This document shows, one piece after another, positions 8,550-16,426 of a DNA stretch of 64,000 nt (position 1 is its first letter; every line of letters begins with the position of its first letter). Position numbers and translations under genes: made by a program. Source of the stretch: Clostridiales bacterium (GTDB taxonomy: Bacteria; Bacillota; Clostridia; Saccharofermentanales; Saccharofermentanaceae); NCBI GenBank assembly GCA_017940895.1, contig JAGAXM010000022.1:1-64000 (forward strand). Reading direction: 5' to 3'. The notes beneath the pieces were generated by a model. It saw only the letters and a program-made list of their open reading frames with translations. It did not search any database and was not told where the DNA came from.

Positions 8550-9032
8550 ATGAACTTATTCAGTCACCTGGACGAGAACGGAGATGCACGCATGGTGGAT
8601 ATCTCGGGCAAGGATGTAACCGCGAGAATGGCGGTCGCCACAGGAAAGATCAAGATGAGTCCCGAGTGTTTTACGATGCTTCTGGGAGGAACGATCCCGA
8701 AGGGCGACGTGTTTTCCACGGCTCGTATCGCAGGCATCATGGCCGCGAAGAAAACTTCGGATCTTATCCCTATGTGTCACACGCTGATGCTCGAGAAGGT
8801 GAAGATATCATTCGAACCCGATGAGGATGCTTATGAAATCAAAGCCGTATGCGAGGTGTGTCTTACGGGTAAGACAGGTGCTGAGATGGAGGCTCTTACG
8901 GGAGTATCCGTTGCATTGCTGACTGTCTATGACATGTGCAAGGCAGTCGACAAGAACATGGTCATTTCCGATATATGTCTTCTCGAGAAGGACGGCGGAA
9001 AGACCGGACATTATGAAAGAAAAGAGAATTGA
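8550..9032 (+). CDS. moaC: Cyclic pyranopterin monophosphate synthase MoaC
   Basis: MoaC converts the MoaA product into cyclic pyranopterin monophosphate. The 160-residue protein shows MVDISGKDVTAR, the metal/substrate loop LIPMCHTL, and GAEMEALTGVSVALLTVYDMCKA, which are diagnostic. AAGGAGG lies directly upstream of the ATG at 8550. MoaA is four genes downstream in the same run. Confidence 0.95.
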   Translation: MNLFSHLDENGDARMVDISGKDVTARMAVATGKIKMSPECFTMLLGGTIPKGDVFSTARIAGIMAAKKTSDLIPMCHTLMLEKVKISFEPDEDAYEIKAVCEVCLTGKTGAEMEALTGVSVALLTVYDMCKAVDKNMVISDICLLEKDGGKTGHYERKEN

Positions 9033-9033
9033 A

Positions 9034-9828
9034 ATGAAGAAAATCACAGCAATATTAATGACGATCTGCATGAGTGCATTCGTATTCGGATGCTCTGCAG
9101 AAACATCAGAAACATCAGCAGCGGCAGCAGGAAACAAGACTATCAACATACTTGCAGCGGCATCGCTTACGGATGTAATGCACGAGCTCGAACTTGATTA
9201 TGAAGCCGATCATCCGGGTATCGATCTCGTGTTCTCTTTCGCAAGTTCAGGTGCGCTTCAGACACAGATCGAGGAAGGTGCTCCTGCCGACGTATTCATC
9301 AGTGCTGCAAGCAAACAGATGGATGCACTTAACGAAGAAGGTCTTATGGACAGTGCGAGCATCAGAGACCTGCTGCTTAACAGAGTAGTGCTTATCGTTC
9401 CTAACGGCAGTGAGTTGGGTCTGACCTCATTCGGGGATGTAATTAACGAAGGCGTCAATATTATCGCTCTCGGCGATGTGGAATCTGTGCCTGCAGGTAA
9501 GTACGCGCAGCAGGTCTTCGAGAGTCTCGGTATATGGGATGAAGTTGAAGCCGGAGCAAACTTCGGTACTGATGTTCGAACGGTTCTTACATGGGTTGAG
9601 ATGGGTGAAGCAGACTGCGGCGTCGTTTATGCCACAGATGCTTATACTTCCGATCAGGTAACGATCGTTGCCGAAGCTCCGGAAGGTTCCTGCGACAGAG
9701 TTGTTTATCCTGCAGGTATTGTTGCAGGTTCCGCTGTAAGCGCAGAGGCAGAAGAATTCCTGCAGTATCTCGAGAGTGCTGATGCTGCTGCGGTATTCGA
9801 ATCCTACGGATTTACAATGGCAGGCTGA
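9034..9828 (+). CDS. modA: Molybdate ABC transporter substrate-binding lipoprotein ModA
   Basis: ModA captures molybdate (or tungstate) outside the cell and hands it to ModBC. The 264-residue protein begins with a lipoprotein signal peptide ending in FVFGC (Cys20). It continues with the family motifs NILAAASLTDVM, FSFASSGALQTQIEEGAPADVF and GEADCGVVYATDA. The ATG at 9034 lies one base after the moaC stop. ATG 9013 would add seven residues within moaC and is less likely. Its stop overlaps modB. Confidence 0.92.
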   Translation: MKKITAILMTICMSAFVFGCSAETSETSAAAAGNKTINILAAASLTDVMHELELDYEADHPGIDLVFSFASSGALQTQIEEGAPADVFISAASKQMDALNEEGLMDSASIRDLLLNRVVLIVPNGSELGLTSFGDVINEGVNIIALGDVESVPAGKYAQQVFESLGIWDEVEAGANFGTDVRTVLTWVEMGEADCGVVYATDAYTSDQVTIVAEAPEGSCDRVVYPAGIVAGSAVSAEAEEFLQYLESADAAAVFESYGFTMAG

Positions 9829-10490
9829 TGATGGATCTGTCTCCTTTGTGGACAACATTTAAGATATCCCTTGCGGCAACAGTCTTCGTCTTCGTGACGG
9901 GGCTGCTGCTCGCATGGGGAGTTACTAACTTGAAGAGGGGCAGGGCATTGATCGATGCCGTTTTGTCGCTTCCTCTTGTTCTGCCGCCGACGGTCATGGG
10001 TTTCCTGATCCTGATATCTGTCGGGGCTAATTCCGCTGTCGGCAAGTTCCTTGATGCTTTCGGTATGAAACTTGTATTCACATGGCAGGGCGCTGCGGTC
10101 GCGGCTGCAGTCGTATCTTTCCCGGTCATGTACCGCGGGATAAGAGGTGCACTCGAGCAGGTAGATCCGACTGTTATTCAGGCGGGACGCACGCTGGGAT
10201 TAAGCGAGTTTAAGATACTTCGTAAGGTCATATTCCCGATGGCTGCTCCGGGAATACTTGCGTCTGTTGTACTGTCTTTCGCAAGGTGTTTGGGTGAGTT
10301 CGGTGCCACATTGATGGTGGCGGGAAATATCCCCGGCAAGACACAGACAATGTCAGTCGCGGTCTATACTGCGATGCAGGGTGGTGACCGTGAACTTGCG
10401 TATAAATGGGTGGCCATTATCGTCGCATATTCATTGATCATTCTGGTGGGCCTTAACTGCCTTCCTTCGTTAAGGAGGAGCAGAAGATGA
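9828..10490 (+). CDS. modB: Molybdate ABC transporter permease ModB
   Basis: This 220-residue integral membrane protein has about five hydrophobic segments and the permease EAA loop (AGRTLGLSEFKILRKVIFP). SLPLVLPPTVMGF and CLGEFGATLMVAGNIPG are typical of ModB. The ATG at 9828 overlaps the modA stop (TGATG); a second ATG at 9831 is equally possible. Its stop overlaps the start of modC. Confidence 0.92.
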   Translation: MMDLSPLWTTFKISLAATVFVFVTGLLLAWGVTNLKRGRALIDAVLSLPLVLPPTVMGFLILISVGANSAVGKFLDAFGMKLVFTWQGAAVAAAVVSFPVMYRGIRGALEQVDPTVIQAGRTLGLSEFKILRKVIFPMAAPGILASVVLSFARCLGEFGATLMVAGNIPGKTQTMSVAVYTAMQGGDRELAYKWVAIIVAYSLIILVGLNCLPSLRRSRR

Positions 10491-11512
10491 AGATCTTAAA
10501 AGTTGATATCAGAAAGAAGTGCGGCGACTTCATGCTGATAAGTAAATTCGAGACCTCGTCTGAACGGTTCGCGCTCCTGGGTGCATCCGGCTCGGGCAAG
10601 TCCATGACATTAAAATGCATCGCGGGAATAGAGAAGCCGGATGAGGGCTTTATCGCTATCGGTGACCGCGTACTGTTTGATTCATCTGCGAAAATTAATA
10701 TTCCGTGCCGTGAACGTAAAGTCGGGTATCTGTTCCAGGATTATGCGCTGTTCCCGCACATGACGGCGTTCGACAATATAAATCTCATCTGCCATGATCC
10801 GGAACGCACGAAGGCGCTTCTTAGAAGATTTAATATCGAGAACTGCGCTTCATTGAGGCCTGCGAAAATGTCGGGCGGGCAGTGCCAGCGTACGGCACTT
10901 GCAAGGATGCTCGCATCTGACCCTGAAGTGATACTTCTCGATGAGCCGTTCTCGGCTCTTGATAACTACATGCATACGATCATCGAGAGGGAGATCATGG
11001 ATATTCTCTCGGGATTCGACGGACCGTCGGTTCTCGTGTCCCACGACCGCAATGAGGTTTACCGTATGTGTGGAATGATAGGAGTAATGGATAACGGCAG
11101 CGTGATCGATGTGCAGGATAAAGAGGGATTCTTCGAGCATCCCGCGACAGTTGTGTCAGCGCGTCTTACGGGATGTAAGAATATAACTGCACTGACAGAT
11201 GAAGGTTTTGCTTCAGACTGGGGCATTCAGCTTGAGCTGCCGTCCGGCTGCCACGCGAAGTTCGCGGGTTACCGTGCTCACTTTTTCGAGCAGGTCGGAG
11301 AAGATCAGAAGGGGGAGCCGAATGTGTTTGAGGTTAAGGTCGAGCGTGTTATCGAGGATACATTCTCGCGCGTGATCTGCTTCAGGCAGAAGGGAAATAC
11401 GAGTGAGTCGCCTGATTCGCTTCTGACATATATTACGGGGAAGGATACGGATGCATGTGACGTGAAGTTTCTGAAGGTGGATCCTTCGCGTCTGATACTG
11501 CTGGAGAGATAA
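10487..11512 (+). CDS. modC: Molybdate ABC transporter ATPase ModC
   Basis: This 341-residue ATPase drives ModB. It has Walker A GASGSGKS, a Q-loop near FQDYALF, the ABC signature MSGGQCQR, Walker B VILLDEPFSALD and the switch His in LVSHDRNE. The region after about residue 220 fits a degenerate regulatory oxyanion-binding (TOBE-like) domain. AAGGAGG at 10472-10478 precedes the ATG, which overlaps the modB stop by 4 nt. Confidence 0.9.
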   Translation: MKILKVDIRKKCGDFMLISKFETSSERFALLGASGSGKSMTLKCIAGIEKPDEGFIAIGDRVLFDSSAKINIPCRERKVGYLFQDYALFPHMTAFDNINLICHDPERTKALLRRFNIENCASLRPAKMSGGQCQRTALARMLASDPEVILLDEPFSALDNYMHTIIEREIMDILSGFDGPSVLVSHDRNEVYRMCGMIGVMDNGSVIDVQDKEGFFEHPATVVSARLTGCKNITALTDEGFASDWGIQLELPSGCHAKFAGYRAHFFEQVGEDQKGEPNVFEVKVERVIEDTFSRVICFRQKGNTSESPDSLLTYITGKDTDACDVKFLKVDPSRLILLER

Positions 11513-11513
11513 G

Positions 11514-12476
11514 ATGATTATTGACGGGTGCGGAAGACATATCACATATCTGCGTGTATCGCTGACGGACAAGTGCAATCTGCGCTGTAAGTACTGCGTG
11601 CCGCCCGAGGGCGTGAAGATGCTTGATCACGCTGATATTCTGACGCATGAGGAGATGCTCAGGATCATAAGTATCCTTGTGTCGCTCGGCGTTAATAAGG
11701 TGCGTTTCACGGGCGGAGAACCTCTTGTAAGAAAAGGCGCGATGAATCTGATACATAATGTATCTTTGCTTCAGGATGCGCCGAAGTTGTGTATTACGAC
11801 CAACGGCGTGATGCTTGCGTCGTATTTGCCTGAACTGCTCGATGCGGGTGTGAGTGATATCAATATAAGTCTCGATACTTTGCGAGGGTTCGTCTATGAG
11901 AAGATTACCGGAAGCGCGGAGCTTGATAATGTGCTGAAGGCAATTGATGCGTGTTATGACGCGGGCGTGAACCTTAAGATAAATGCGGTGCCGCTTAAAG
12001 GGATCAATGAAGAGGATATTCCCGCTCTTGCCGCTCTTGCGCGTGACAGAATGATCGATGTTAGGTTCATAGAACTGATGCCGATCGGATGTGCTTCATG
12101 TTGTGAAGGAATTTCAAATGCTGAAGTGAAGACGATGTTGACTTCGGTTTACGGTGATTGTGTGTCTTCTGAAGACGGTAATGCAGGCGGTCCCGCGGAA
12201 TATGTAAGCTTCGAAGGTTTCAAGGGAAGAGTCGGTTTTATAAGCCCGATGACGCACGCGTTCTGTTCCGGGTGTAACCGTATAAGGCTGACGTGCGACG
12301 GAATGCTTAAGCTGTGTCTCGCGTCGCCCGAGTGTCTTGACGTTAAGACACTGATCCGCTCGGGAAAGACTGATGAGCAGACAGCAGAAGAGATAAAGAA
12401 TGCGGTGTTAAGAAAACCCGCTAAGCACGGCCTCAAGTTTACTGACGGCCGTAATATGATAGGTATCGGAGGCTGA
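11514..12476 (+). CDS. moaA: GTP 3',8-cyclase MoaA (radical SAM)
   Basis: MoaA starts molybdopterin synthesis by rearranging GTP. The 320-residue protein has the radical-SAM motif CNLRCKYC, then FTGGEPLVRKG. A second Fe-S cluster motif near the C-terminus is FCSGCNRIRL with a third Cys in LKLCLAS. It ends in the di-Gly tail GIGG, which the active family needs. It begins one base after the modC stop. Confidence 0.95.
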   Translation: MIIDGCGRHITYLRVSLTDKCNLRCKYCVPPEGVKMLDHADILTHEEMLRIISILVSLGVNKVRFTGGEPLVRKGAMNLIHNVSLLQDAPKLCITTNGVMLASYLPELLDAGVSDINISLDTLRGFVYEKITGSAELDNVLKAIDACYDAGVNLKINAVPLKGINEEDIPALAALARDRMIDVRFIELMPIGCASCCEGISNAEVKTMLTSVYGDCVSSEDGNAGGPAEYVSFEGFKGRVGFISPMTHAFCSGCNRIRLTCDGMLKLCLASPECLDVKTLIRSGKTDEQTAEEIKNAVLRKPAKHGLKFTDGRNMIGIGG

Positions 12477-12477
12477 T

Positions 12478-13395
12478 ATGGGTAAGGTTATCGCTGTTTG
12501 TACAAGTGAGCGTAAGGGCACTGTTAAGATCCAGGTCGACAGTGCGGTTGTTATAAAGGACTTCGGTCTCGAGGGAGATGCGCATGCGGGATCCGAAAGA
12601 CAGGTGAGTCTCCTGTCTTATGAGGCGTTCGAAGAGTTCAGAACACTTAATGAAGGGCGTGTGGATATTGTGCCCGGTGTGTTCGGTGAGAATCTGCTGG
12701 TGTCGGGATTTGATTTTAAGTCAATGTCCTTAGGCACTCGCTTTAAATGCGGCGATGTGGTGCTCGAACTGATGCAGATCGGTAAGAAATGCCACACGGG
12801 GTGCGAGATATCCAAGATCGCCGGCAAGTGCATAATGCCTGTTGAAGGTGTTTTCGCGCGGGCGCTGGAAGGCGGCGTGATAAGTAAGGGAGATGAGTTT
12901 GTTGTTGTGCAGAAGCCTTTTAAGGCGGGGGTGATTACTGCAAGCGACAGGTCTTACCGCGGTGAGCGTGAGGATTTAAGCGGACCCAAGATTATGGAGA
13001 TCCTTGAGGCTCACGGGTACGACGTTATCACATCCGCGCTTCTGCCGGATGATGAGCCGGTATTAGCAGAAGCTCTTGTTAAGATGTGCGATATAGTAAA
13101 GCCGGATGTGATATTTACGACCGGCGGAACGGGATTCTCGCCGCGCGATCATATGCCTGAGGCTACGAAAAAGATCGCACACCGCGACGCTCCGGGTATC
13201 GCAGAAGCGATAAGGGCGTACAGTCTTAAGATCACTCCGAATGCGATGCTTTCAAGGGGCGCGTCAGTTATAAGAAATAAGACTCTGATCATAAATCTGC
13301 CCGGAAGCCCCAAGGCGGTCAGCGAGTGCCTGGAATACATTCTGCCGTCGCTTGAGCACGGGCTCGGGATCTTAAGGGGCGAGCAGACTGATTAA
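12478..13395 (+). CDS. MOSC domain - MogA/MoaB fusion, Moco synthesis
   Basis: This 305-residue protein joins a MOSC domain (residues 1 to about 148, with LEGDAHAG, GENLLVSG and a Cys in IGKKCHTGCEI) to a MogA-like molybdopterin adenylyltransferase (from about 150, with GVITASDR, TTGGTGFSPRDHMPEAT and NLPGSPKAV). MogA activates molybdopterin with AMP before MoeA adds metal. The MOSC part may bind or sulfurate the cofactor. GGAGG lies 5 nt before the ATG. It is the last gene of the run. No moaD, moaE, moeB or fdhD is present in the window. Confidence 0.88.
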   Translation: MGKVIAVCTSERKGTVKIQVDSAVVIKDFGLEGDAHAGSERQVSLLSYEAFEEFRTLNEGRVDIVPGVFGENLLVSGFDFKSMSLGTRFKCGDVVLELMQIGKKCHTGCEISKIAGKCIMPVEGVFARALEGGVISKGDEFVVVQKPFKAGVITASDRSYRGEREDLSGPKIMEILEAHGYDVITSALLPDDEPVLAEALVKMCDIVKPDVIFTTGGTGFSPRDHMPEATKKIAHRDAPGIAEAIRAYSLKITPNAMLSRGASVIRNKTLIINLPGSPKAVSECLEYILPSLEHGLGILRGEQTD

Positions 13396-13406
13396 TCGGC
13401 GTTTGT

Positions 13407-13412
13407 TATAAT
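13407..13412 (+). promoter_or_regulatory. Probable -10 box for the HD hydrolase gene
   Basis: A perfect TATAAT sits 12 bases after the stop of the Moco run and 31 bases before the ATG at 13444. The -35 region is weak. It would start a separate transcript. Confidence 0.5.
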
Positions 13413-13443
13413 AGAATGATCAATCGGATAAAGGATGCGGATA

Positions 13444-14043
13444 ATGAGAACAGATGACATGTCTGAACAGGTAAGGGAAGTGGCAAAGATCCACGGACTG
13501 ACCAATACGTCGGCGGCTCTCGATTATGCGGCAAATGCACACGAGGGGCAGCTCCGCAAGAATTCGGATATCCCTTATATCAATCATCCGCTTAATGTGG
13601 CGTGTCATGCGATAGCGCTCGATGTTATCGATGATGAGATACTTGCTGCCTGCCTTCTTCACGATGTTGTCGAGGACTGCGACAGGACTTACGATGAGCT
13701 TCCCGTCAATGACGATGTAAGAAATATCGTCAGACTGCTTACAAGGGAACATCCCGATAAAGAGCATCGTGACGAATATATGCAGCGCTACTATGCCGGT
13801 ATAGCCAAAGACCCCAGAGCTGCTCTTATCAAGTGTATCGACAGGTGCCACAATATAACCACTATGGCAAAGGGATTAAGTCCCGATAAGGTCAGACGTT
13901 ATATTGTCGAGACAAGAAAGTATTATCCGGCTCTTCTTGACGCTGTGGAGAGCGTTCCCGAATATGAGAATGCGGCGTGGCTTCTGCGTTACCAGATCAA
14001 GAGCATGCTTAGCATATACAGCACTTACTGCAACGGGGACTGA
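13444..14043 (+). CDS. HD-domain phosphohydrolase (RelA/SpoT-hydrolase-like)
   Basis: This 199-residue protein has the HD motif order seen in the (p)ppGpp hydrolase part of RelA/SpoT: ALDYAANAHEGQ, YINHPLNVA, LLHDVVED and KCIDRCHN. The synthetase and TGS domains are absent, so it could be a small alarmone hydrolase (Mesh1-like) or act on another nucleotide. The start at 13444 is preferred because AAAGGA lies 8 nt upstream; ATG 13435 would be too close to it. The stop lies 2 nt from the stop of the opposing AraC gene. Confidence 0.7.
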   Translation: MRTDDMSEQVREVAKIHGLTNTSAALDYAANAHEGQLRKNSDIPYINHPLNVACHAIALDVIDDEILAACLLHDVVEDCDRTYDELPVNDDVRNIVRLLTREHPDKEHRDEYMQRYYAGIAKDPRAALIKCIDRCHNITTMAKGLSPDKVRRYIVETRKYYPALLDAVESVPEYENAAWLLRYQIKSMLSIYSTYCNGD

Positions 14044-14045
14044 TA

Positions 14046-14903
14046 TTACTGATTGTGATTACGCGTGTGGAGCTTCCTGTATTCGCGCGGCGTCATTCCC
14101 GTTATCTCGCGAAAAACTTTATTGAATCTCGTCGTTGACTGGAACCCCGCGAGAAAAGCGCACTCGGTTATGGAGAGCTTATCGTTAACCAGCAGGTTGA
14201 TCGCATTCTGTACACGTATTCCCGATATGTAATCGGGGAAAGACATCTCAGTGTATTCATTAAAAAGCTTAGAAAAGTAGTACGGGGAAAGTCCCGTCTT
14301 CGCGGCTACCTGTGCTTCGGATATATCTTCGTTGGAATGTTCCGCGATATAGCTTAAAGCGGCACGGATATAATCCCATGATTTGTCGGAGAACTTCTCC
14401 GTACCGATCTGCTCGCGAAGTTCGGTCATAACATATTCGCCGATAAGAAGAAGGATCTGATAAACAAGAAGCTTGCAGCGAGTCTCTTTAAAGTGTTCGT
14501 TCTTACGGTACAGTTCCTGAAGTACATATATGAGATCTGTTATCTGCTTAACAAGATCCGGGTTCTTTCTGCGCGAGATAATATGGCATTTGTTAAGAAA
14601 TCTCGAAGCGGCTGCAAGGTCGGTATTGTTCTCAATCAAAGATGATGAGAACTGGAAGAACATGGAACCGTGCTGGGGCATATATATGATCTCGTGAAGC
14701 TCTCTGGGCCATACGAGCATGATGTCCCCGATGCCGGGGGTATATACCGTGTCGCCGATCCTGTACTTGGTGCCTTTTTTCTGGACGATGGTAAACTCCG
14801 CCGCGTTGTGCCAATGGGACGGGAACTCGGTAAGGTATGTGCTGTCAGTGACCGCGATACCGTGAATATTCGTAAAATTTATTATCTCTTTGTCCATAAA
14901 CAT
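14046..14903 (-). CDS. AraC-family transcriptional regulator
   Basis: This 285-residue protein has an N-terminal cupin-like sensor region (HWHNAAEFTIVQ, then WPRELHEIIY) and two helix-turn-helix segments at the C-terminus, ending in GFQSTTRFNKVFREITGMTPREYRK. Such proteins bind a small ligand and control nearby genes. It is divergent from the MATE exporter at 14981, 77 bases away, and may regulate it. The start is uncertain: ATG at 14903 or 14897, neither with a clear ribosome site. Confidence 0.85.
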   Translation of the reverse strand: MFMDKEIINFTNIHGIAVTDSTYLTEFPSHWHNAAEFTIVQKKGTKYRIGDTVYTPGIGDIMLVWPRELHEIIYMPQHGSMFFQFSSSLIENNTDLAAASRFLNKCHIISRRKNPDLVKQITDLIYVLQELYRKNEHFKETRCKLLVYQILLLIGEYVMTELREQIGTEKFSDKSWDYIRAALSYIAEHSNEDISEAQVAAKTGLSPYYFSKLFNEYTEMSFPDYISGIRVQNAINLLVNDKLSITECAFLAGFQSTTRFNKVFREITGMTPREYRKLHTRNHNQ

Positions 14904-14980
14904 ACAATAACAAAAAACGGTCAAAATACAATAAATTAATTCTGTTTTTACTCTGCTCTTAGCGATAATCTGACCTCAAG

Positions 14981-16360
14981 ATGAGTACTAAAGTGACAGA
15001 CTTTACGCGCGGCAATCCCGCCGTGCATATAATGAGGTTCTATTGGCCGCTGCTTCTGACCAGTATGCTGCAGCAGGTCTATAACTTCGTGGACATGATG
15101 ATCGTCGGTCAGGGTCTCGGCGATCAGGCTTTCACGTCTGTCGGCAACATGGGATCGATCTTCTTCCTTATCGTAGGATTCTCGTTCGGTCTTGCGAATG
15201 GCTTCGGTGTCGTTATCGCACAGAGCTTCGGCGCTAAGAGGGAAGACGAGTTAAGACACAGACTTGCGGGAACGATTATTCTTACGGTATTTATCTCAGT
15301 CGTTCTTACGATAGCAAGTATTCTGTTCCTGCCGTTCGCGCTCAAGCTTCTTAACACTGACGCTTCGCTTATGAAGGACTGTCTTACGTACGGCTATATA
15401 ATCTTCGGCGGACTTACGGCTTCGATCTGCTATAACGTCAGCGCCTCTTTGCTTAGGGCTTTGGGCGACAGCAAGACTCCTTTGACGGCGATCATAATAT
15501 CTTCGATCGTTAATCTCGCTCTCGATGCGCTTTTTATCTTCGTGCTTCACACCGGTGTAGGCGGAGCGGCTGCAGCTACTGTCATCTCTCAGGTCGTATC
15601 GACGGTCGTGTGCGTAATAAGACTTACTAAGATCGAGATGCTGCACCTGAGCAAGAGTGACTTTGAGAACGACAGACGCGTATATTTCGATCTGTTCAGA
15701 AACGGTATCCCGATGGCTCTGATGAATTCGATCACGGCGATCGGATGCATGACGGTTCAGCACTTTATCAACAGCCACGGTGTCGACTATACAACTGCGT
15801 ATTCCGCATGTTGCAAGTATCTGAATCTGTTCATGAATCCTGCATCTACGGCGGGTAACGCGATGGGAGCATATACAAGCCAGAACTACGGCGCGGGAAG
15901 GTTCGACCGGATCAGGCAGGGACTTTCAGTCTGTCTTAAGATCTCGTTCGTAACTTATATCTGCCTCGGAAGCCTCATGGTGTTTTTTCCGGAGACTCTG
16001 GTGCGCATACTCATTCAGGGTGATGCTGCCGTTAACCTTGCATGCAGCTTCCTGCCCATATGTGGTCTGTTCATTATCGCTGTCGACTGCCTTTTCGTAG
16101 TGCGTAACGGCGTGCAGGGTATGGGAGACCCGGTGCTGCCGATGTGGTCCGGTGTTATCGAAATGGTGCTTCGCATCGCGGCGATATGCCTTCTTATCGA
16201 CCGTATCGGCTTCAGGGCGGCTGCCGTAGCCGAGGTGTGCGCGTGGTCGGGAGCGCTTCTTGTAAACATTTTCGCTTTCTGCCGCATACTGCTGCCGAAC
16301 TTAAAGTGCGAAAAGCCGGCGCTCAAGTACGCACTGCCTCACAAGCTGAAAGTAAAATAA
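14981..16360 (+). CDS. MATE-family multidrug/Na+ (or H+) antiporter
   Basis: This 459-residue membrane protein has about 12 hydrophobic segments in two related halves. MATE features include the opening PLLLTSMLQQVYNFVDMMIVG, SLLRALGDSKTPL, and GNAMGAYTSQNYGAG in the second half. It would export drugs or other cationic or organic molecules, but the substrate cannot be told. The ATG at 14981 has no strong ribosome binding site. The divergent AraC gene is a likely regulator. Confidence 0.9.
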   Translation: MSTKVTDFTRGNPAVHIMRFYWPLLLTSMLQQVYNFVDMMIVGQGLGDQAFTSVGNMGSIFFLIVGFSFGLANGFGVVIAQSFGAKREDELRHRLAGTIILTVFISVVLTIASILFLPFALKLLNTDASLMKDCLTYGYIIFGGLTASICYNVSASLLRALGDSKTPLTAIIISSIVNLALDALFIFVLHTGVGGAAAATVISQVVSTVVCVIRLTKIEMLHLSKSDFENDRRVYFDLFRNGIPMALMNSITAIGCMTVQHFINSHGVDYTTAYSACCKYLNLFMNPASTAGNAMGAYTSQNYGAGRFDRIRQGLSVCLKISFVTYICLGSLMVFFPETLVRILIQGDAAVNLACSFLPICGLFIIAVDCLFVVRNGVQGMGDPVLPMWSGVIEMVLRIAAICLLIDRIGFRAAAVAEVCAWSGALLVNIFAFCRILLPNLKCEKPALKYALPHKLKVK

Positions 16361-16387
16361 TCCTATCTATTATAAATAATCATGTAT

Positions 16388-16393
16388 TATAAT
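16388..16393 (+). promoter_or_regulatory. Probable -10 box of the hybrid kinase gene
   Basis: A TATAAT lies 33 bases before the ATG at 16427. It falls between that ATG and a possible upstream ATG at 16382, which argues against the longer start. Confidence 0.5.
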
Positions 16394-16426
16394 GTTCCCG
16401 ACTGTGTTGGAGGGGATTATCGCTGC

